A program made the translations under genes and the position numbers. From NCBI RefSeq assembly GCF_000807675.2, contig NZ_CP019962.1, positions 1,550,001 through 1,614,000 on the forward strand: a DNA stretch of 64,000 nucleotides, given 5' to 3'. Source of the DNA: Eubacterium limosum. GTDB lineage: Bacteria > Bacillota > Clostridia > Eubacteriales > Eubacteriaceae. This document shows, one piece after another, positions 29,811-38,082 of this stretch. The first letter of the stretch is position 1. Each line of letters starts with the position of its first letter. A model generated the notes under the pieces. The model saw nothing but the letters and a program-made list of their open reading frames with translations. It was not told where the DNA came from and did no database searches.

Positions 29811-29840
29811 TTGTACTACTACAATAAAATATGTTATTAT
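29811..29840 (+). promoter_or_regulatory. Candidate promoter of the amidase gene
   Basis: TTGTAC (29811-29816), 18-base spacer, TATTAT (29835-29840), with a strong AAGGAGGT ribosome site at 29881-29888. Just upstream, AAGAGGTG and CACCTCTT bracket about 38 bases and are followed by T-runs, a possible weak terminator of the DUF2142 gene. Confidence 0.35.
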
Positions 29841-29894
29841 TATTTTCTAGAGTAGGGTAGCTTATTCTAAATTTTCAAGAAAGGAGGTATAAAA

Positions 29895-32750
29895 TTGTTG
29901 AAAAATAGTGTTTTGGGAAAGGTTAAAATTATTGGAGTGTTTTTAATGACCTTTTTTCTGCTTTTTCTTTGTTTTTCTTCTTATCCAATAAGCGCAAAGG
30001 TTCCTACAATTGTAATTAATCCAGGACATTTAGTAGGCAGGGATTCTGGTGCGGTTAATAATAATAATAATATACAAGAAGCAACTTTGAATGCAGAACT
30101 AGCATCTAAAGTTGCTGAAAAATTGAAAGATATAGGATATGATGTTTTTTTGACTCATCCAGTCACGGGATGTTCGATCCCAGCTTTATTAACTACGCAG
30201 CAAGTAATTGATGGATATAATTCTAATTCATCTTTAAAAACAATTGGAGATGCAATTAATAGCAAAAACCCAGATCTTGCAATTAGTATACACCATAATT
30301 CTGGAGGAAATGCCAGTGGGTATGAATTTTACTGGAGTAGCTATCGGGCTGGAATTGATAACACTGACATATATAAAGTTTATGGACTTTGGGGAAATGG
30401 TGATTTTTCTTGGAGAGATAAATCTCCTTGCAATGCTGCGTTAAAATCGAAAGATTTTGCAGAATTACTTAAAGCTAACTTTTCTGGTATAGGAATTCCA
30501 TTTAGGAATATTATTGAAAGAGATGATTATATTCCAGCGCACACAAAATGTCCATCTGTTCTTATTGAAGCTGGATTTGTTTCTAACGATAATGAATCAA
30601 GAAAACTTGCTGATAATACTTATCAAAATGATGAAGCAAATAGAATTGTTAAAAGTATAAAACAGTTGTTTGGTGAAGTTGCTGTAAAAGCTTCAGGAAT
30701 AGTGACGAGTGAAAGTTCACAAGTTAACAACAATGTTTTTTCAGTCAATGCTGAACAGTTGAAAATGGAAGGAAGCAACATTTCAGGTGTGTCATTTGAA
30801 GTATACAAAAATGGAAAGATAGTTTGGTATGATGGTATATATAAAAGTGCAGATAAGTTTACTGCTAATGTACCTACGAAGGACTTTAATTATGAAACTG
30901 GTTTATATGGTATAAATGCATATGTTAAAGATTCTTTAGGAAATCATTACCGATTAGGAACAACATTTGTAACAGTAGCAAATACAAAGATAACAGGGAA
31001 AGTAGAACGCCTTGAGAGCGAGACAACAGGGAACAGCTTCCAGATAAAAGCACTTGACTTAAGCCCGGCAGAGCAGGTGAGCGGAGTATCGTATGAAGTG
31101 TACATAGGAGACCGCGCGACTTGGTATGCAGGAGAGAAACAGGCAGACGGAAGTTATTTAGGGACAGCGGATATTGGAGATTTTGACAACATACGTGGAG
31201 AGTATAAAATAAACGTATATGGAAAAGACCAGAATATGGTGCACTACAAAATTGGTGAAACGACAGTACAGGTTAAAAAAGCTGCAAATACAAAGATAAC
31301 AGGGAAAGTAGAACGCCTTGAGAGCGAGACAACAGGGAACAGCTTCCAGATAAAAGCACTTGACTTAAGCCCGGCAGAGCAGGTGAGCGGAGTATCGTAT
31401 GAAGTGTACATAGGAGACCGCGCGACTTGGTATGCAGGAGAGAAACAGGCAGACGGAAGTTATTTAGGGACAGCGGATATTGGAGATTTTGACAACATAC
31501 GTGGAGAGTATAAAATAAACGTATATGGAAAAGACCAGAATATGGTGCACTACAAAATTGGTGAAACGACAGTACAGGTTAAAAAAGCTGCAAATACAAA
31601 GATAACAGGGAAAGTAGAACGCCTTGAGAGCGAGACAACAGGGAACAGCTTCCAGATAAAAGCACTTGACTTAAGCCCGGCAGAGCAGGTGAGCGGAGTA
31701 TCGTATGAAGTGTACATAGGAGACCGCGCGACTTGGTATGCAGGAGAGAAACAGGCAGACGGAAGTTATTTAGGGACAGCGGATATTGGAGATTTTGACA
31801 ACATACGTGGAGAGTATAAAATAAACGTATATGGAAAAGACCAGAATATGGTGCACTACAAAATTGGTGAAACGACAGTACAGGTTAAAAAAGCTGCAAA
31901 TACAAAGATAACAGGGAAAGTAGAACGCCTTGAGAGCGAGACAACAGGGAACAGCTTCCAGATAAAAGCACTTGACTTAAGCCCGGCAGAGCAGGTGAGC
32001 GGAGTATCGTATGAAGTGTACATAGGAGACCGCGCGACTTGGTATGCAGGAGAGAAACAGGCAGACGGAAGTTATTTAGGGACAGCGGATATTGGAGATT
32101 TTGACAACATACGTGGAGAGTATAAAATAAACGTATATGGAAAAGATCAGAATATGGTGCACTACAAAATTGGTGAAACGACAGTACAGGTTAAAAATAA
32201 TTTAACAAATATTATGGCTAACTTACATATAAGTTCAAATCAGTTAGTTGAGCTTTACAATTCGTCAGGTAATACCTTCCCATCATATTACACAGAAAAT
32301 GGAAGAAACGTAGACCTTAACCGTTTCGCACAACTTTACATCGAAGAAGCAAACGCCGAAGGCATTCGTGCAGACGTAGCTTTTGCTCAAGCCATGAAAG
32401 AAACCGGTTGGTTAAAATTTGGTGGTCAAGTAAGCATTAGTCAATTCAATTTTGCTGGCCTTGGGGCTACAGATGATGGCGCTGCGGGCATGAGTTTTGC
32501 TCAGAAATATGGAGACAATGAAAATGGTATCCGCATGGGAATTCGTGCGCAGATACAACATTTGAAGGCTTATGCATCAACAGAACCTTTAAATAATGCT
32601 TGTGTTGATGAAAGATTTAACTTGGTTAAGCGAGGCTGCGCCCCATATGTTGAATGGTTAGGACAAAAAGAAAATCCTAATGGATATGGATGGGCAACCG
32701 GAGCAAACTATGGTCAGGGAATTATTGACATTATGAACAGAATTCCATAA
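29895..32750 (+). CDS. Secreted N-acetylmuramoyl-L-alanine amidase with repeats and glucosaminidase domain
   Basis: 951 residues from TTG 29895 (TTG 29898 also fits AAGGAGGT). A signal peptide (hydrophobic 11-30, cleavage near ISA-K, residue 34) precedes an Amidase_3 domain to about residue 257, with zinc ligands His45, Glu62 and His133 (SIHHN) and catalytic Glu225 (LIEAGF). A diverged repeat (about 262-361) and four almost identical 102-residue repeats (363-770) follow; these match the GBS Bsp-like type (SGVSYEVYIGDRATWY). The C-terminal part (about 771-951) is glucosaminidase-like (FAQAMKETGW, NFAGLGA). It should cut both the peptide stem and the glycan strand of peptidoglycan outside the cell. 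Base composition changes at the domain borders, pointing to a mosaic gene. Confidence 0.9.
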   Translation: MLKNSVLGKVKIIGVFLMTFFLLFLCFSSYPISAKVPTIVINPGHLVGRDSGAVNNNNNIQEATLNAELASKVAEKLKDIGYDVFLTHPVTGCSIPALLTTQQVIDGYNSNSSLKTIGDAINSKNPDLAISIHHNSGGNASGYEFYWSSYRAGIDNTDIYKVYGLWGNGDFSWRDKSPCNAALKSKDFAELLKANFSGIGIPFRNIIERDDYIPAHTKCPSVLIEAGFVSNDNESRKLADNTYQNDEANRIVKSIKQLFGEVAVKASGIVTSESSQVNNNVFSVNAEQLKMEGSNISGVSFEVYKNGKIVWYDGIYKSADKFTANVPTKDFNYETGLYGINAYVKDSLGNHYRLGTTFVTVANTKITGKVERLESETTGNSFQIKALDLSPAEQVSGVSYEVYIGDRATWYAGEKQADGSYLGTADIGDFDNIRGEYKINVYGKDQNMVHYKIGETTVQVKKAANTKITGKVERLESETTGNSFQIKALDLSPAEQVSGVSYEVYIGDRATWYAGEKQADGSYLGTADIGDFDNIRGEYKINVYGKDQNMVHYKIGETTVQVKKAANTKITGKVERLESETTGNSFQIKALDLSPAEQVSGVSYEVYIGDRATWYAGEKQADGSYLGTADIGDFDNIRGEYKINVYGKDQNMVHYKIGETTVQVKKAANTKITGKVERLESETTGNSFQIKALDLSPAEQVSGVSYEVYIGDRATWYAGEKQADGSYLGTADIGDFDNIRGEYKINVYGKDQNMVHYKIGETTVQVKNNLTNIMANLHISSNQLVELYNSSGNTFPSYYTENGRNVDLNRFAQLYIEEANAEGIRADVAFAQAMKETGWLKFGGQVSISQFNFAGLGATDDGAAGMSFAQKYGDNENGIRMGIRAQIQHLKAYASTEPLNNACVDERFNLVKRGCAPYVEWLGQKENPNGYGWATGANYGQGIIDIMNRIP
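30981..32197 (+). repeat. Four 306-bp tandem repeats inside the amidase gene
   Basis: Units start at 30981, 31287, 31593 and 31899, each 306 bases (102 codons). By eye they are identical except one synonymous change, T at 32147 where the others have C. The last unit departs from the pattern in its final few bases. Such identity indicates very recent amplification or ongoing gene conversion, and copy number is likely to vary between isolates or be mis-assembled. Confidence 0.97.
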
Positions 32751-32758
32751 ATTAAACA

Positions 32759-32800
32759 AAAACCTGTAAGACGTCAAAATCTTACAGGTTTTATTTTTTA
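32759..32800 (+). terminator. Rho-independent terminator of the amidase gene
   Basis: Arms AAAACCTGTAAGA (32759-32771) and TCTTACAGGTTTT (32780-32792) with an 8-base loop, followed by a T-rich tract. Confidence 0.92.
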
Positions 32801-32975
32801 GTAAAATCATCGGATCAAGTACTAAACCTATCTATTTTTTAAAAAGAGTATTAATTAAGAGTATAACATAAAGATTTATAATGAAACAAAAGAGGTTAAC
32901 AATTATTTTGGAGAAATAATTACTAATGTCGATTAGATTTTGCTGATTCGTTTTTAGATATCAAAGATTTCAATC

Positions 32976-32984
32976 TGTGGATAA
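32976..32984 (-). promoter_or_regulatory. DnaA box 1 (exact)
   Basis: TGTGGATAA on the plus strand, i.e. the exact consensus TTATCCACA on the minus strand. It stands 18 bases before an AT-only tract. Confidence 0.6.
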
Positions 32985-33095
32985 CCCTGCACTCAGGAAT
33001 AAGTATATATATAATAATATATTATTTATAATATTATTAATGGCGGACATATATGACCGCGATTCTGCCGCTATTTTGGCGATTTTGGCATTATC

Positions 33096-33113
33096 GCGGA
33101 CAGATCTGTCCGC
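33096..33113. repeat. 18-bp perfect palindrome in the DnaA-box region
   Basis: GCGGACAGATCTGTCCGC is its own reverse complement. It is GC-rich in an AT-rich setting, as expected for a dimeric protein site. Module B has a shorter counterpart, CGACAC-AG-GTGTCG at 33440-33453. Confidence 0.8.
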
Positions 33114-33133
33114 TTTACAATTTTTGACACCAT

Positions 33134-33142
33134 TTATCCACA
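33134..33142 (+). promoter_or_regulatory. DnaA box 2 (exact)
   Basis: Exact TTATCCACA on the plus strand, opposite in orientation to box 1, closing module A. Confidence 0.6.
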
Positions 33143-33514
33143 AAATACTGGAAAATAAAAATTCTTAAAAAATGCCTGAATTAAGAAGAGAAAGAAGCAA
33201 AAAGGAGAATCATGAACATGAGAAAAAAAGCGCTTAAACGCATGCTCATGCTTGAAATTTGATAATGTATGGTTGCTGGTTAACATACAAATGTCAATGA
33301 TAAGTAAAATATTAAAAATCATCATCACAGATTTTAAAAACAAGGGGAACTGTTTTTTGAAACAGAAGAAAGCAGGCAGCGGCCCCCTTTATTAATATAT
33401 AATAATATATAAAAATTATAATGTTATAGTTATTTATGTCGACACAGGTGTCGGTGATTTCGCGTCCATTTTCGCTTTTTTGCCTAAATTGCCGACATAT
33501 ATGACGGTTACGCC

Positions 33515-33536
33515 TGTGGATATCTTTTTATCCACA
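33515..33536. promoter_or_regulatory. DnaA boxes 3 and 4, inverted pair
   Basis: TGTGGATAT (33515-33523, one mismatch, minus) and exact TTATCCACA (33528-33536, plus) face each other. Together with flanking bases they make a 10-bp inverted repeat (33513-33522 with 33529-33538). There is no T-run, so it is not a terminator for the plus strand. Confidence 0.6.
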
Positions 33537-33632
33537 GGGAAAAAATAAAGCTTATTGCATTAAAAATATCCGTTTAGAATTTTATTGCATCCTTCATTTA
33601 TCTAGGATATGATAATACCATGGAGAATGTAT

Positions 33633-34607
33633 ATGAGTAAAGAAATATCAGTTGTTATCCCTAATTTTAACGGGGAAGCGTTTTTAGAAAATTGTCTCAA
33701 CAGTTTGAAAGAGCAGTCTTTCAAAGATTTTGAGATCATTATTGTCGATGACTGCTCGACCGACGATAGTCTGATTATCTTAAAGAATCATCCAGAGATT
33801 CGGCTGATCCTTAATGAAAAAAATTCTGGATTTGCGGTTTCCGTGAACAATGGCATTCGCGCTGCCAGGGGCAGATATGTGCTGCTGCTAAACAATGATG
33901 TGGTGGTGGCAGATGATTTTGTTGAAAAGCTCTATCAGGCTATTGACAAGGATAAACGGATATTTTCCGTTTCTTCACGGATGATTCGCTATTATGAACG
34001 CGATAAAATCGATGATACCGGAGATTTTTATAATATCTTAGGCTGGGCTTATAAACGCGGTGATGGGAAGAACGTTTCCCGATTATTGAAGCCAACCAGT
34101 ATTTTCAGTACCTGCGCCGGCGCAGGCATTTACAGAAAAAGCATTTTTGATGAGATCGGCTTGTTTGACGAACATTATTTTGCCTACCTTGAAGATGTGG
34201 ATGTCTCTTATCGAGGACGCATTTACGGCTATAAGAATCGTTATGAGCCATCTGCCATCTGTTATCATATCGGCAGCGCGACAACAGCGGATGGCAATAA
34301 GTATTCAGAATTTAAGGTTAAAATTTCGGCCAGGAATAATATCTATACGGCCTATAAAAATATGCCTTTTTTACAGATGATGATCAATTTTATTTTTTTA
34401 GCGTTGGGTTTTTTAATCAAGGGCGCAATGTTTTCTGTGTCAGGATATGGAAAGACTTATTGGTCTGGTATTAGAGAAGCCTTTTTAAGTTTAAATAAAG
34501 TTCGGAAAACACCCTTCAAAATGGGCCATATTCTTAACTATATCAAGATAGAGGGGATGTTATTCTGTAATGTATTCCGATATTTATTTGAAAAAATATC
34601 GAAGTAA
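33633..34607 (+). CDS. GT2 glycosyltransferase, membrane-attached
   Basis: 324 residues from ATG 33633 (GGAGA 6 bases upstream; an upstream in-frame ATG at 33609 has none). GT2 fold with SVVIPNFNGEAFLENCL, VDDCSTDDS and the metal site Asn87-Asn-Asp89. The acceptor-side block is FDEHYFAYLEDVDVSYRGR. A hydrophobic segment near residues 245-270 (INFIFLALGFLIKGAMF) suggests membrane attachment. It resembles rhamnosyl- or other sugar transferases of wall-polymer clusters. Its GC content is higher than the genes before the DnaA-box region. Confidence 0.87.
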   Translation: MSKEISVVIPNFNGEAFLENCLNSLKEQSFKDFEIIIVDDCSTDDSLIILKNHPEIRLILNEKNSGFAVSVNNGIRAARGRYVLLLNNDVVVADDFVEKLYQAIDKDKRIFSVSSRMIRYYERDKIDDTGDFYNILGWAYKRGDGKNVSRLLKPTSIFSTCAGAGIYRKSIFDEIGLFDEHYFAYLEDVDVSYRGRIYGYKNRYEPSAICYHIGSATTADGNKYSEFKVKISARNNIYTAYKNMPFLQMMINFIFLALGFLIKGAMFSVSGYGKTYWSGIREAFLSLNKVRKTPFKMGHILNYIKIEGMLFCNVFRYLFEKISK

Positions 34608-34686
34608 GGCAAATGGAAGATGCAAATTTGTTACATTTATGATATACTGTTAAAATTGACAAGAAGTATGTACGAATGGAGCATTT

Positions 34687-35544
34687 ATGGATTTATCAAT
34701 TATTATTGTTAATTATAAAACAGCAGAATTGACCACTAATTGTCTGGCTTCAGTTTATGAGAGCCATTTGCAGGAGGTCGACTTTGAGGTGATCGTCGTG
34801 GATAATGCTTCTTGTGATGGCAGTATCGAAGCCGTTGAAAGAAAGTTTCCACAGGTGAGCATCATTAAAAACAAAGAAAACCTGGGCTTTTCAAAGGCGA
34901 ATAATATTGGTATTCACAAAGCAAAGGGAGAGTATATTCTGCTGTTAAATTCAGATACAATCGTCGAGCCGAATACCCTTAAGAAGTCGTTGGATTTTAT
35001 AAAAACAAGACCCCAGGTGGGAGCGTTAGGCTGCAAAGTGCTTCTGGAAAATGGCCAGCTAGACGCAGCGTGCAAGAGAAGCTTTCCGACGCCGGCTAAC
35101 GGTTTTTACCATTCACTTAAGCTGGATAAACGCTTTCCCAAAAGCCAGCGGTTTGGTGAGTACAACCTGACCTTTGTTAATCCGGATAAAATATGTTCAG
35201 TGGATTGCGTAATGGGGGCGTTTATGCTTGTTCCCCGGAGTGTGATCGACCGTGTCGGGCTGCTGGATGAGGATTATTTTATGTACGGTGAGGATATTGA
35301 CTGGTGCTACCGCATTAAGCAGGCTGGATATCAGATCATTTATTATCCGGAAGTACGTATCTTTCATTATAAAAAGGCCAGCGGAATTGGGAAACGCAAT
35401 CCTAAAGTGATCGAAGCGTTCTATGATTCAATGATTATTTTTTATAATAAACATTATCAGGGGAAATACAGTAAAGTTACAACAGGTACTGTATTTCTTG
35501 GAACGAAAATAATGAAAAAAATTGCGTTGGCAAAAAACCGATAA
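34687..35544 (+). CDS. WbbL-like rhamnosyltransferase (GT2)
   Basis: 285 residues. It opens SIIIVNYKTAELTTNCL, has VVDNASCDGS, the metal site Asn88-Ser-Asp90, and FMYGEDIDWCYRIKQAGY, all typical of the WbbL/RfbF group that adds L-rhamnose to a lipid-linked primer sugar. Given the dTDP-rhamnose genes in the same region, transfer of rhamnose onto GlcNAc- or hexose-PP-undecaprenol is likely (inference). It lies 20 bases before the initiating sugar-phosphate transferase gene. Confidence 0.88.
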   Translation: MDLSIIIVNYKTAELTTNCLASVYESHLQEVDFEVIVVDNASCDGSIEAVERKFPQVSIIKNKENLGFSKANNIGIHKAKGEYILLLNSDTIVEPNTLKKSLDFIKTRPQVGALGCKVLLENGQLDAACKRSFPTPANGFYHSLKLDKRFPKSQRFGEYNLTFVNPDKICSVDCVMGAFMLVPRSVIDRVGLLDEDYFMYGEDIDWCYRIKQAGYQIIYYPEVRIFHYKKASGIGKRNPKVIEAFYDSMIIFYNKHYQGKYSKVTTGTVFLGTKIMKKIALAKNR

Positions 35545-35564
35545 TCTAAGAGGAGGTAAAAGCT

Positions 35565-36962
35565 GTGATAAAAAGTAATCAACATTTTTTTAATTTTCTG
35601 CTGGTTGTTTTTGATGCTGTTGTCGTCAGCGGCGCGCTTCTTTTGGCCTGGTATATTCGGTTTGTTTCTCCATTTTTTACGGATGGCGTCCGCACAATGC
35701 ATTTCGAGGCTTATGTTGGTCTGTTGATTTTTATCATACCTGTTTACCTGATTTTGTTTCTTATATTTGGTTTGTATAAACCATATCGGAAGCAGCGCTT
35801 TTTTAAAGAGTGCCAGGAGATTATATTGTCTAATGTCATTGGAATTTTAATCGTAATGGCAGTTTTATATACAGAGAAGAGCATCCACTTTTCAAGGTAT
35901 ATGCTCGGACTTTTCTTTCTGTTCTCCATTGTAATCATGTCTCTGGAGCGGGGAACCATTCGAAAAGTTCTTCGAATGATGCGTGAACGCGGTTATAACA
36001 TTAAATATATTATCATAGTGGGGGCCGGCGCTCTGGGACAGGCTTTTGCGGATAAAGTATTAGGAGACCGGCAGCTCGGCTACAAAATTTGCGGTTACGT
36101 TGACGATTATTATCCGAAGAGTGATAAAAATGGTCTGCCGATTTTGGGAACCACAAAAGAAATGAATGATATACTGGAAGAATTTCGTGTGGATGAAGTC
36201 ATTATTGCGCTGCCAAATACCAGCTTTAAGCGCATCAATGATGTGATCGACAAATGCGAGTATCAGGGTATAAAAACACAGGTTATCCCAGATTACTTTA
36301 ATCTGGTCCAGGGCTCCAGGCCAGCCTTTGATGAGCTTGACGGTATCCCGTTGATTAACACGCGGTATATACCGCTGGATGAGCCCTTTAATAAGTTTGT
36401 CAAAAGGGCGCTGGATATTCTTTTGTCGGGCACATTTTTAATCGTCTTTTCATGGCTCTATCTGATTTTAGCGATTCTGGTTAAGGTAACCTCTCCAGGA
36501 CCTGTTATTTATAAGCAGATCCGCGTGGGCATGAACAGAAAGGAATTTTATATCTATAAATTCCGCTCAATGCGAAATGATATTCCAGAAAAGGGCGATC
36601 AGCTCTGGACCACCGAGGATGACCCGAGAAAGACGAAATTTGGCTCCTTTATCCGGAAAACAAGTCTGGATGAGATTCCACAGTTTTTTAATGTGTTAAA
36701 GGGAGATATGAGTATTATCGGCCCAAGACCAGAGCGGCCGTTCTATGTGCAGCAGTTTAAAGATGAAGTGCCCAAGTATATGATTAAGCATCATGTAAGA
36801 CCGGGAATTACCGGCTGGGCACAGGTAAACGGATGGCGCGGGGATACTTCAATTGTGGAGCGGATTAACTGCGATATTGAGTATATTGAGAAGTGGTCGC
36901 TGTTGCTGGATGTGAAGGTGTTTTTTATGACGTTTGGGGCACTGGTTAAGAATGCTTATTAA
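35565..36962 (+). CDS. Undecaprenyl-phosphate sugar phosphotransferase (WcaJ/RfbP type)
   Basis: 465 residues from a GTG start with AGAGGAGG upstream. Four N-terminal membrane spans, a Rossmann-like domain (IIIVGAGALGQAFADKVLG, residues about 145-165), one more span and the C-terminal bacterial sugar-transferase domain with VTSPGPVIYKQIRVG, KFRSMR, LDEIPQFFNVLKGDMS, IGPRPERP and GITGWAQVNG. It transfers a sugar-1-phosphate from a UDP-sugar (usually glucose or galactose) to undecaprenyl phosphate and so starts a repeat unit. It is the only chain-initiating enzyme seen in the window. Confidence 0.94.
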   Translation: MIKSNQHFFNFLLVVFDAVVVSGALLLAWYIRFVSPFFTDGVRTMHFEAYVGLLIFIIPVYLILFLIFGLYKPYRKQRFFKECQEIILSNVIGILIVMAVLYTEKSIHFSRYMLGLFFLFSIVIMSLERGTIRKVLRMMRERGYNIKYIIIVGAGALGQAFADKVLGDRQLGYKICGYVDDYYPKSDKNGLPILGTTKEMNDILEEFRVDEVIIALPNTSFKRINDVIDKCEYQGIKTQVIPDYFNLVQGSRPAFDELDGIPLINTRYIPLDEPFNKFVKRALDILLSGTFLIVFSWLYLILAILVKVTSPGPVIYKQIRVGMNRKEFYIYKFRSMRNDIPEKGDQLWTTEDDPRKTKFGSFIRKTSLDEIPQFFNVLKGDMSIIGPRPERPFYVQQFKDEVPKYMIKHHVRPGITGWAQVNGWRGDTSIVERINCDIEYIEKWSLLLDVKVFFMTFGALVKNAY

Positions 36963-36989
36963 AATTTGAAGGAGAGTATAAAAAAGTAG

Positions 36990-37343
36990 ATGATTTATTT
37001 CGCTGTATTTATTTATTTGTGTTGCAGTGTTGGTGGTTTAACGTTGGTTAAAGTGGGAGCAGAACATAATAATTTTGCTCTGAATCCTGGATTTTTTAAT
37101 TTATCATTATCATACGCAACTTTAATTGGATTATGCTTGTATATGATAAGTTTTGTAATGTGGATAGTAATAGTGCAAAAGTTTAATTTAAGCTATATTC
37201 AACCTGTTACAACTGGATTATCGTATGTTTTAATTATTGCGGCATCCATTTTTATTTTAAAAGAGAGCATTTCTCTATTTCAGTGGATTGGATTAGGGTT
37301 TATCCTAATCGGTGTAGTTTTTATGAATTTAAAAGTGCAGTAG
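36990..37343 (+). CDS. SMR/EamA-type four-helix membrane protein, putative lipid-sugar flippase
   Basis: 117 residues with four hydrophobic helices; the C-terminal block YIQPVTTGLSYVLIIAASIFIL plus QWIGLGFILIGVVFM is typical of the small multidrug resistance/ArnE fold. Linked within 10 bases to a polyprenyl-phosphate sugar synthase-like GT2 and a DUF2304 protein, it is better read as a flippase for undecaprenyl-phosphate-sugar than as a drug pump (inference from context). AT-rich composition starts again here. Confidence 0.8.
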   Translation: MIYFAVFIYLCCSVGGLTLVKVGAEHNNFALNPGFFNLSLSYATLIGLCLYMISFVMWIVIVQKFNLSYIQPVTTGLSYVLIIAASIFILKESISLFQWIGLGFILIGVVFMNLKVQ

Positions 37344-37353
37344 GAGAGAAGTT

Positions 37354-38082
37354 GTGAATAAAGTATTAATGATCGTTCCGGCTTATAACGAAGAATTAAA
37401 TTTAGAAACAGTAGCGGAAGATATAAAAAATAATTTTAATGAGGCAGATATTCTGTTTATTAACGACTGTTCTATGGATAACACGCTAAATGTGATAAAG
37501 AGAATAGAAGGAATCTTTTATTTAGATTTACCTATAAATTTAGGATATTCCTATGCAGTGCAGACAGGGCTTAAATATGCTGTGCAAGAAGGCTATGAAT
37601 ATCTTGTTCAATTCGATGGTGATGGACAGCATTTGGCTTCGGAAGCAAAAAAAATGTACGAGTATGCATTAGAGACTGAGGCAGATATTGTTATTGGTTC
37701 TCGTTTTTTATCAACAACGAACTACCAGCATTCGTTTTTTAGAAAGGTGGGGACAAAACTTTTTCAAATTATCATTAAAATGTTAACAGGGAAAAAGATA
37801 TATGATCCTACTTCAGGATTGCAAGTTTTAAAAAGAAAAGTTTTTACTCCTTTATCTAAAATTTTTGCTTATCCAGAATTTCCGGATGCTAACTTGTTAA
37901 TAGAGTTAATATATCAAGGCTATACTATTGAGGAAATATCTGTACAAATGAAGAATAGAGAGTTTGGGGAGAGTATGCATGGTGGAGTTATAAAACCGAT
38001 TAAATATATGCTGAAGATGTTTTATTATATATTGGTAGTATTTTTCAACAATTTAACAGGTAAAAAGAAGGTGAGCAAATGA
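37354..38082 (+). CDS. Polyprenyl-phosphate glycosyltransferase (GtrB/DPM1-like GT2)
   Basis: 242 residues from a GTG start. MIVPAYNEELNLETV at the start, INDCSMDNT, the metal site Asp88-Gly-Asp-Gly-Gln-His93, and SRFL are typical of dolichyl- or undecaprenyl-phosphate sugar synthases. The C-terminus is hydrophobic but has no GtrB-style double span. The enzyme should charge undecaprenyl phosphate with a single sugar for use outside the membrane. It overlaps the DUF2304 gene by 4 bases, the pairing found for GacI/GacJ in group A streptococcus. Confidence 0.88.
   Translation: MNKVLMIVPAYNEELNLETVAEDIKNNFNEADILFINDCSMDNTLNVIKRIEGIFYLDLPINLGYSYAVQTGLKYAVQEGYEYLVQFDGDGQHLASEAKKMYEYALETEADIVIGSRFLSTTNYQHSFFRKVGTKLFQIIIKMLTGKKIYDPTSGLQVLKRKVFTPLSKIFAYPEFPDANLLIELIYQGYTIEEISVQMKNREFGESMHGGVIKPIKYMLKMFYYILVVFFNNLTGKKKVSK

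Larger units (their letters stand above)
32801..33632. other. Gene-free region with DnaA-box cluster and duplicated modules
   Basis: 832 bases without a supportable gene. Two similar modules are visible. Module A: DnaA box (32976), AT-tract (33003-33040), GACATATATGAC (33046-33057), an 18-bp palindrome (33096-33113), DnaA box (33134). Module B: AT-tract (33391-33435), an interrupted palindrome (33440-33453), GACATATATGAC again (33494-33505), and two opposed DnaA boxes (33515-33536). This resembles the make-up of a bipartite replication origin or a DnaA-titration site, but no dnaA, dnaN or rpmH lies beside it. Confidence 0.6.

Noticed and set aside
30981-32197. CRISPR-like reading of the regular repeats
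   Set aside because: Units are 306 bases with no spacers and are in-frame coding repeats of one protein.
32977-33168. 63-residue ORF across module A
   Set aside because: It starts inside a DnaA box, spans AT-tract and palindrome, has no ribosome site, and its sequence has no protein-like features.
33212-33262. 16-codon ORF with an AAAGGAG site between the two DnaA modules
   Set aside because: Too short, no similarity recognised, spacing to the site is only 4 bases. Could be the start of a lost gene but unsupported.
32801-33632. Idea that this is the chromosomal oriC
   Set aside because: No dnaA, dnaN, recF or rpmH is next to it. DnaA boxes alone do not prove an origin, so it is only reported as a DnaA-box region.
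36990-37343. Drug-efflux annotation of the SMR-like protein
   Set aside because: The fold fits, but tight linkage to a polyprenyl-phosphate sugar synthase and DUF2304 protein makes a lipid-sugar flippase the better reading.
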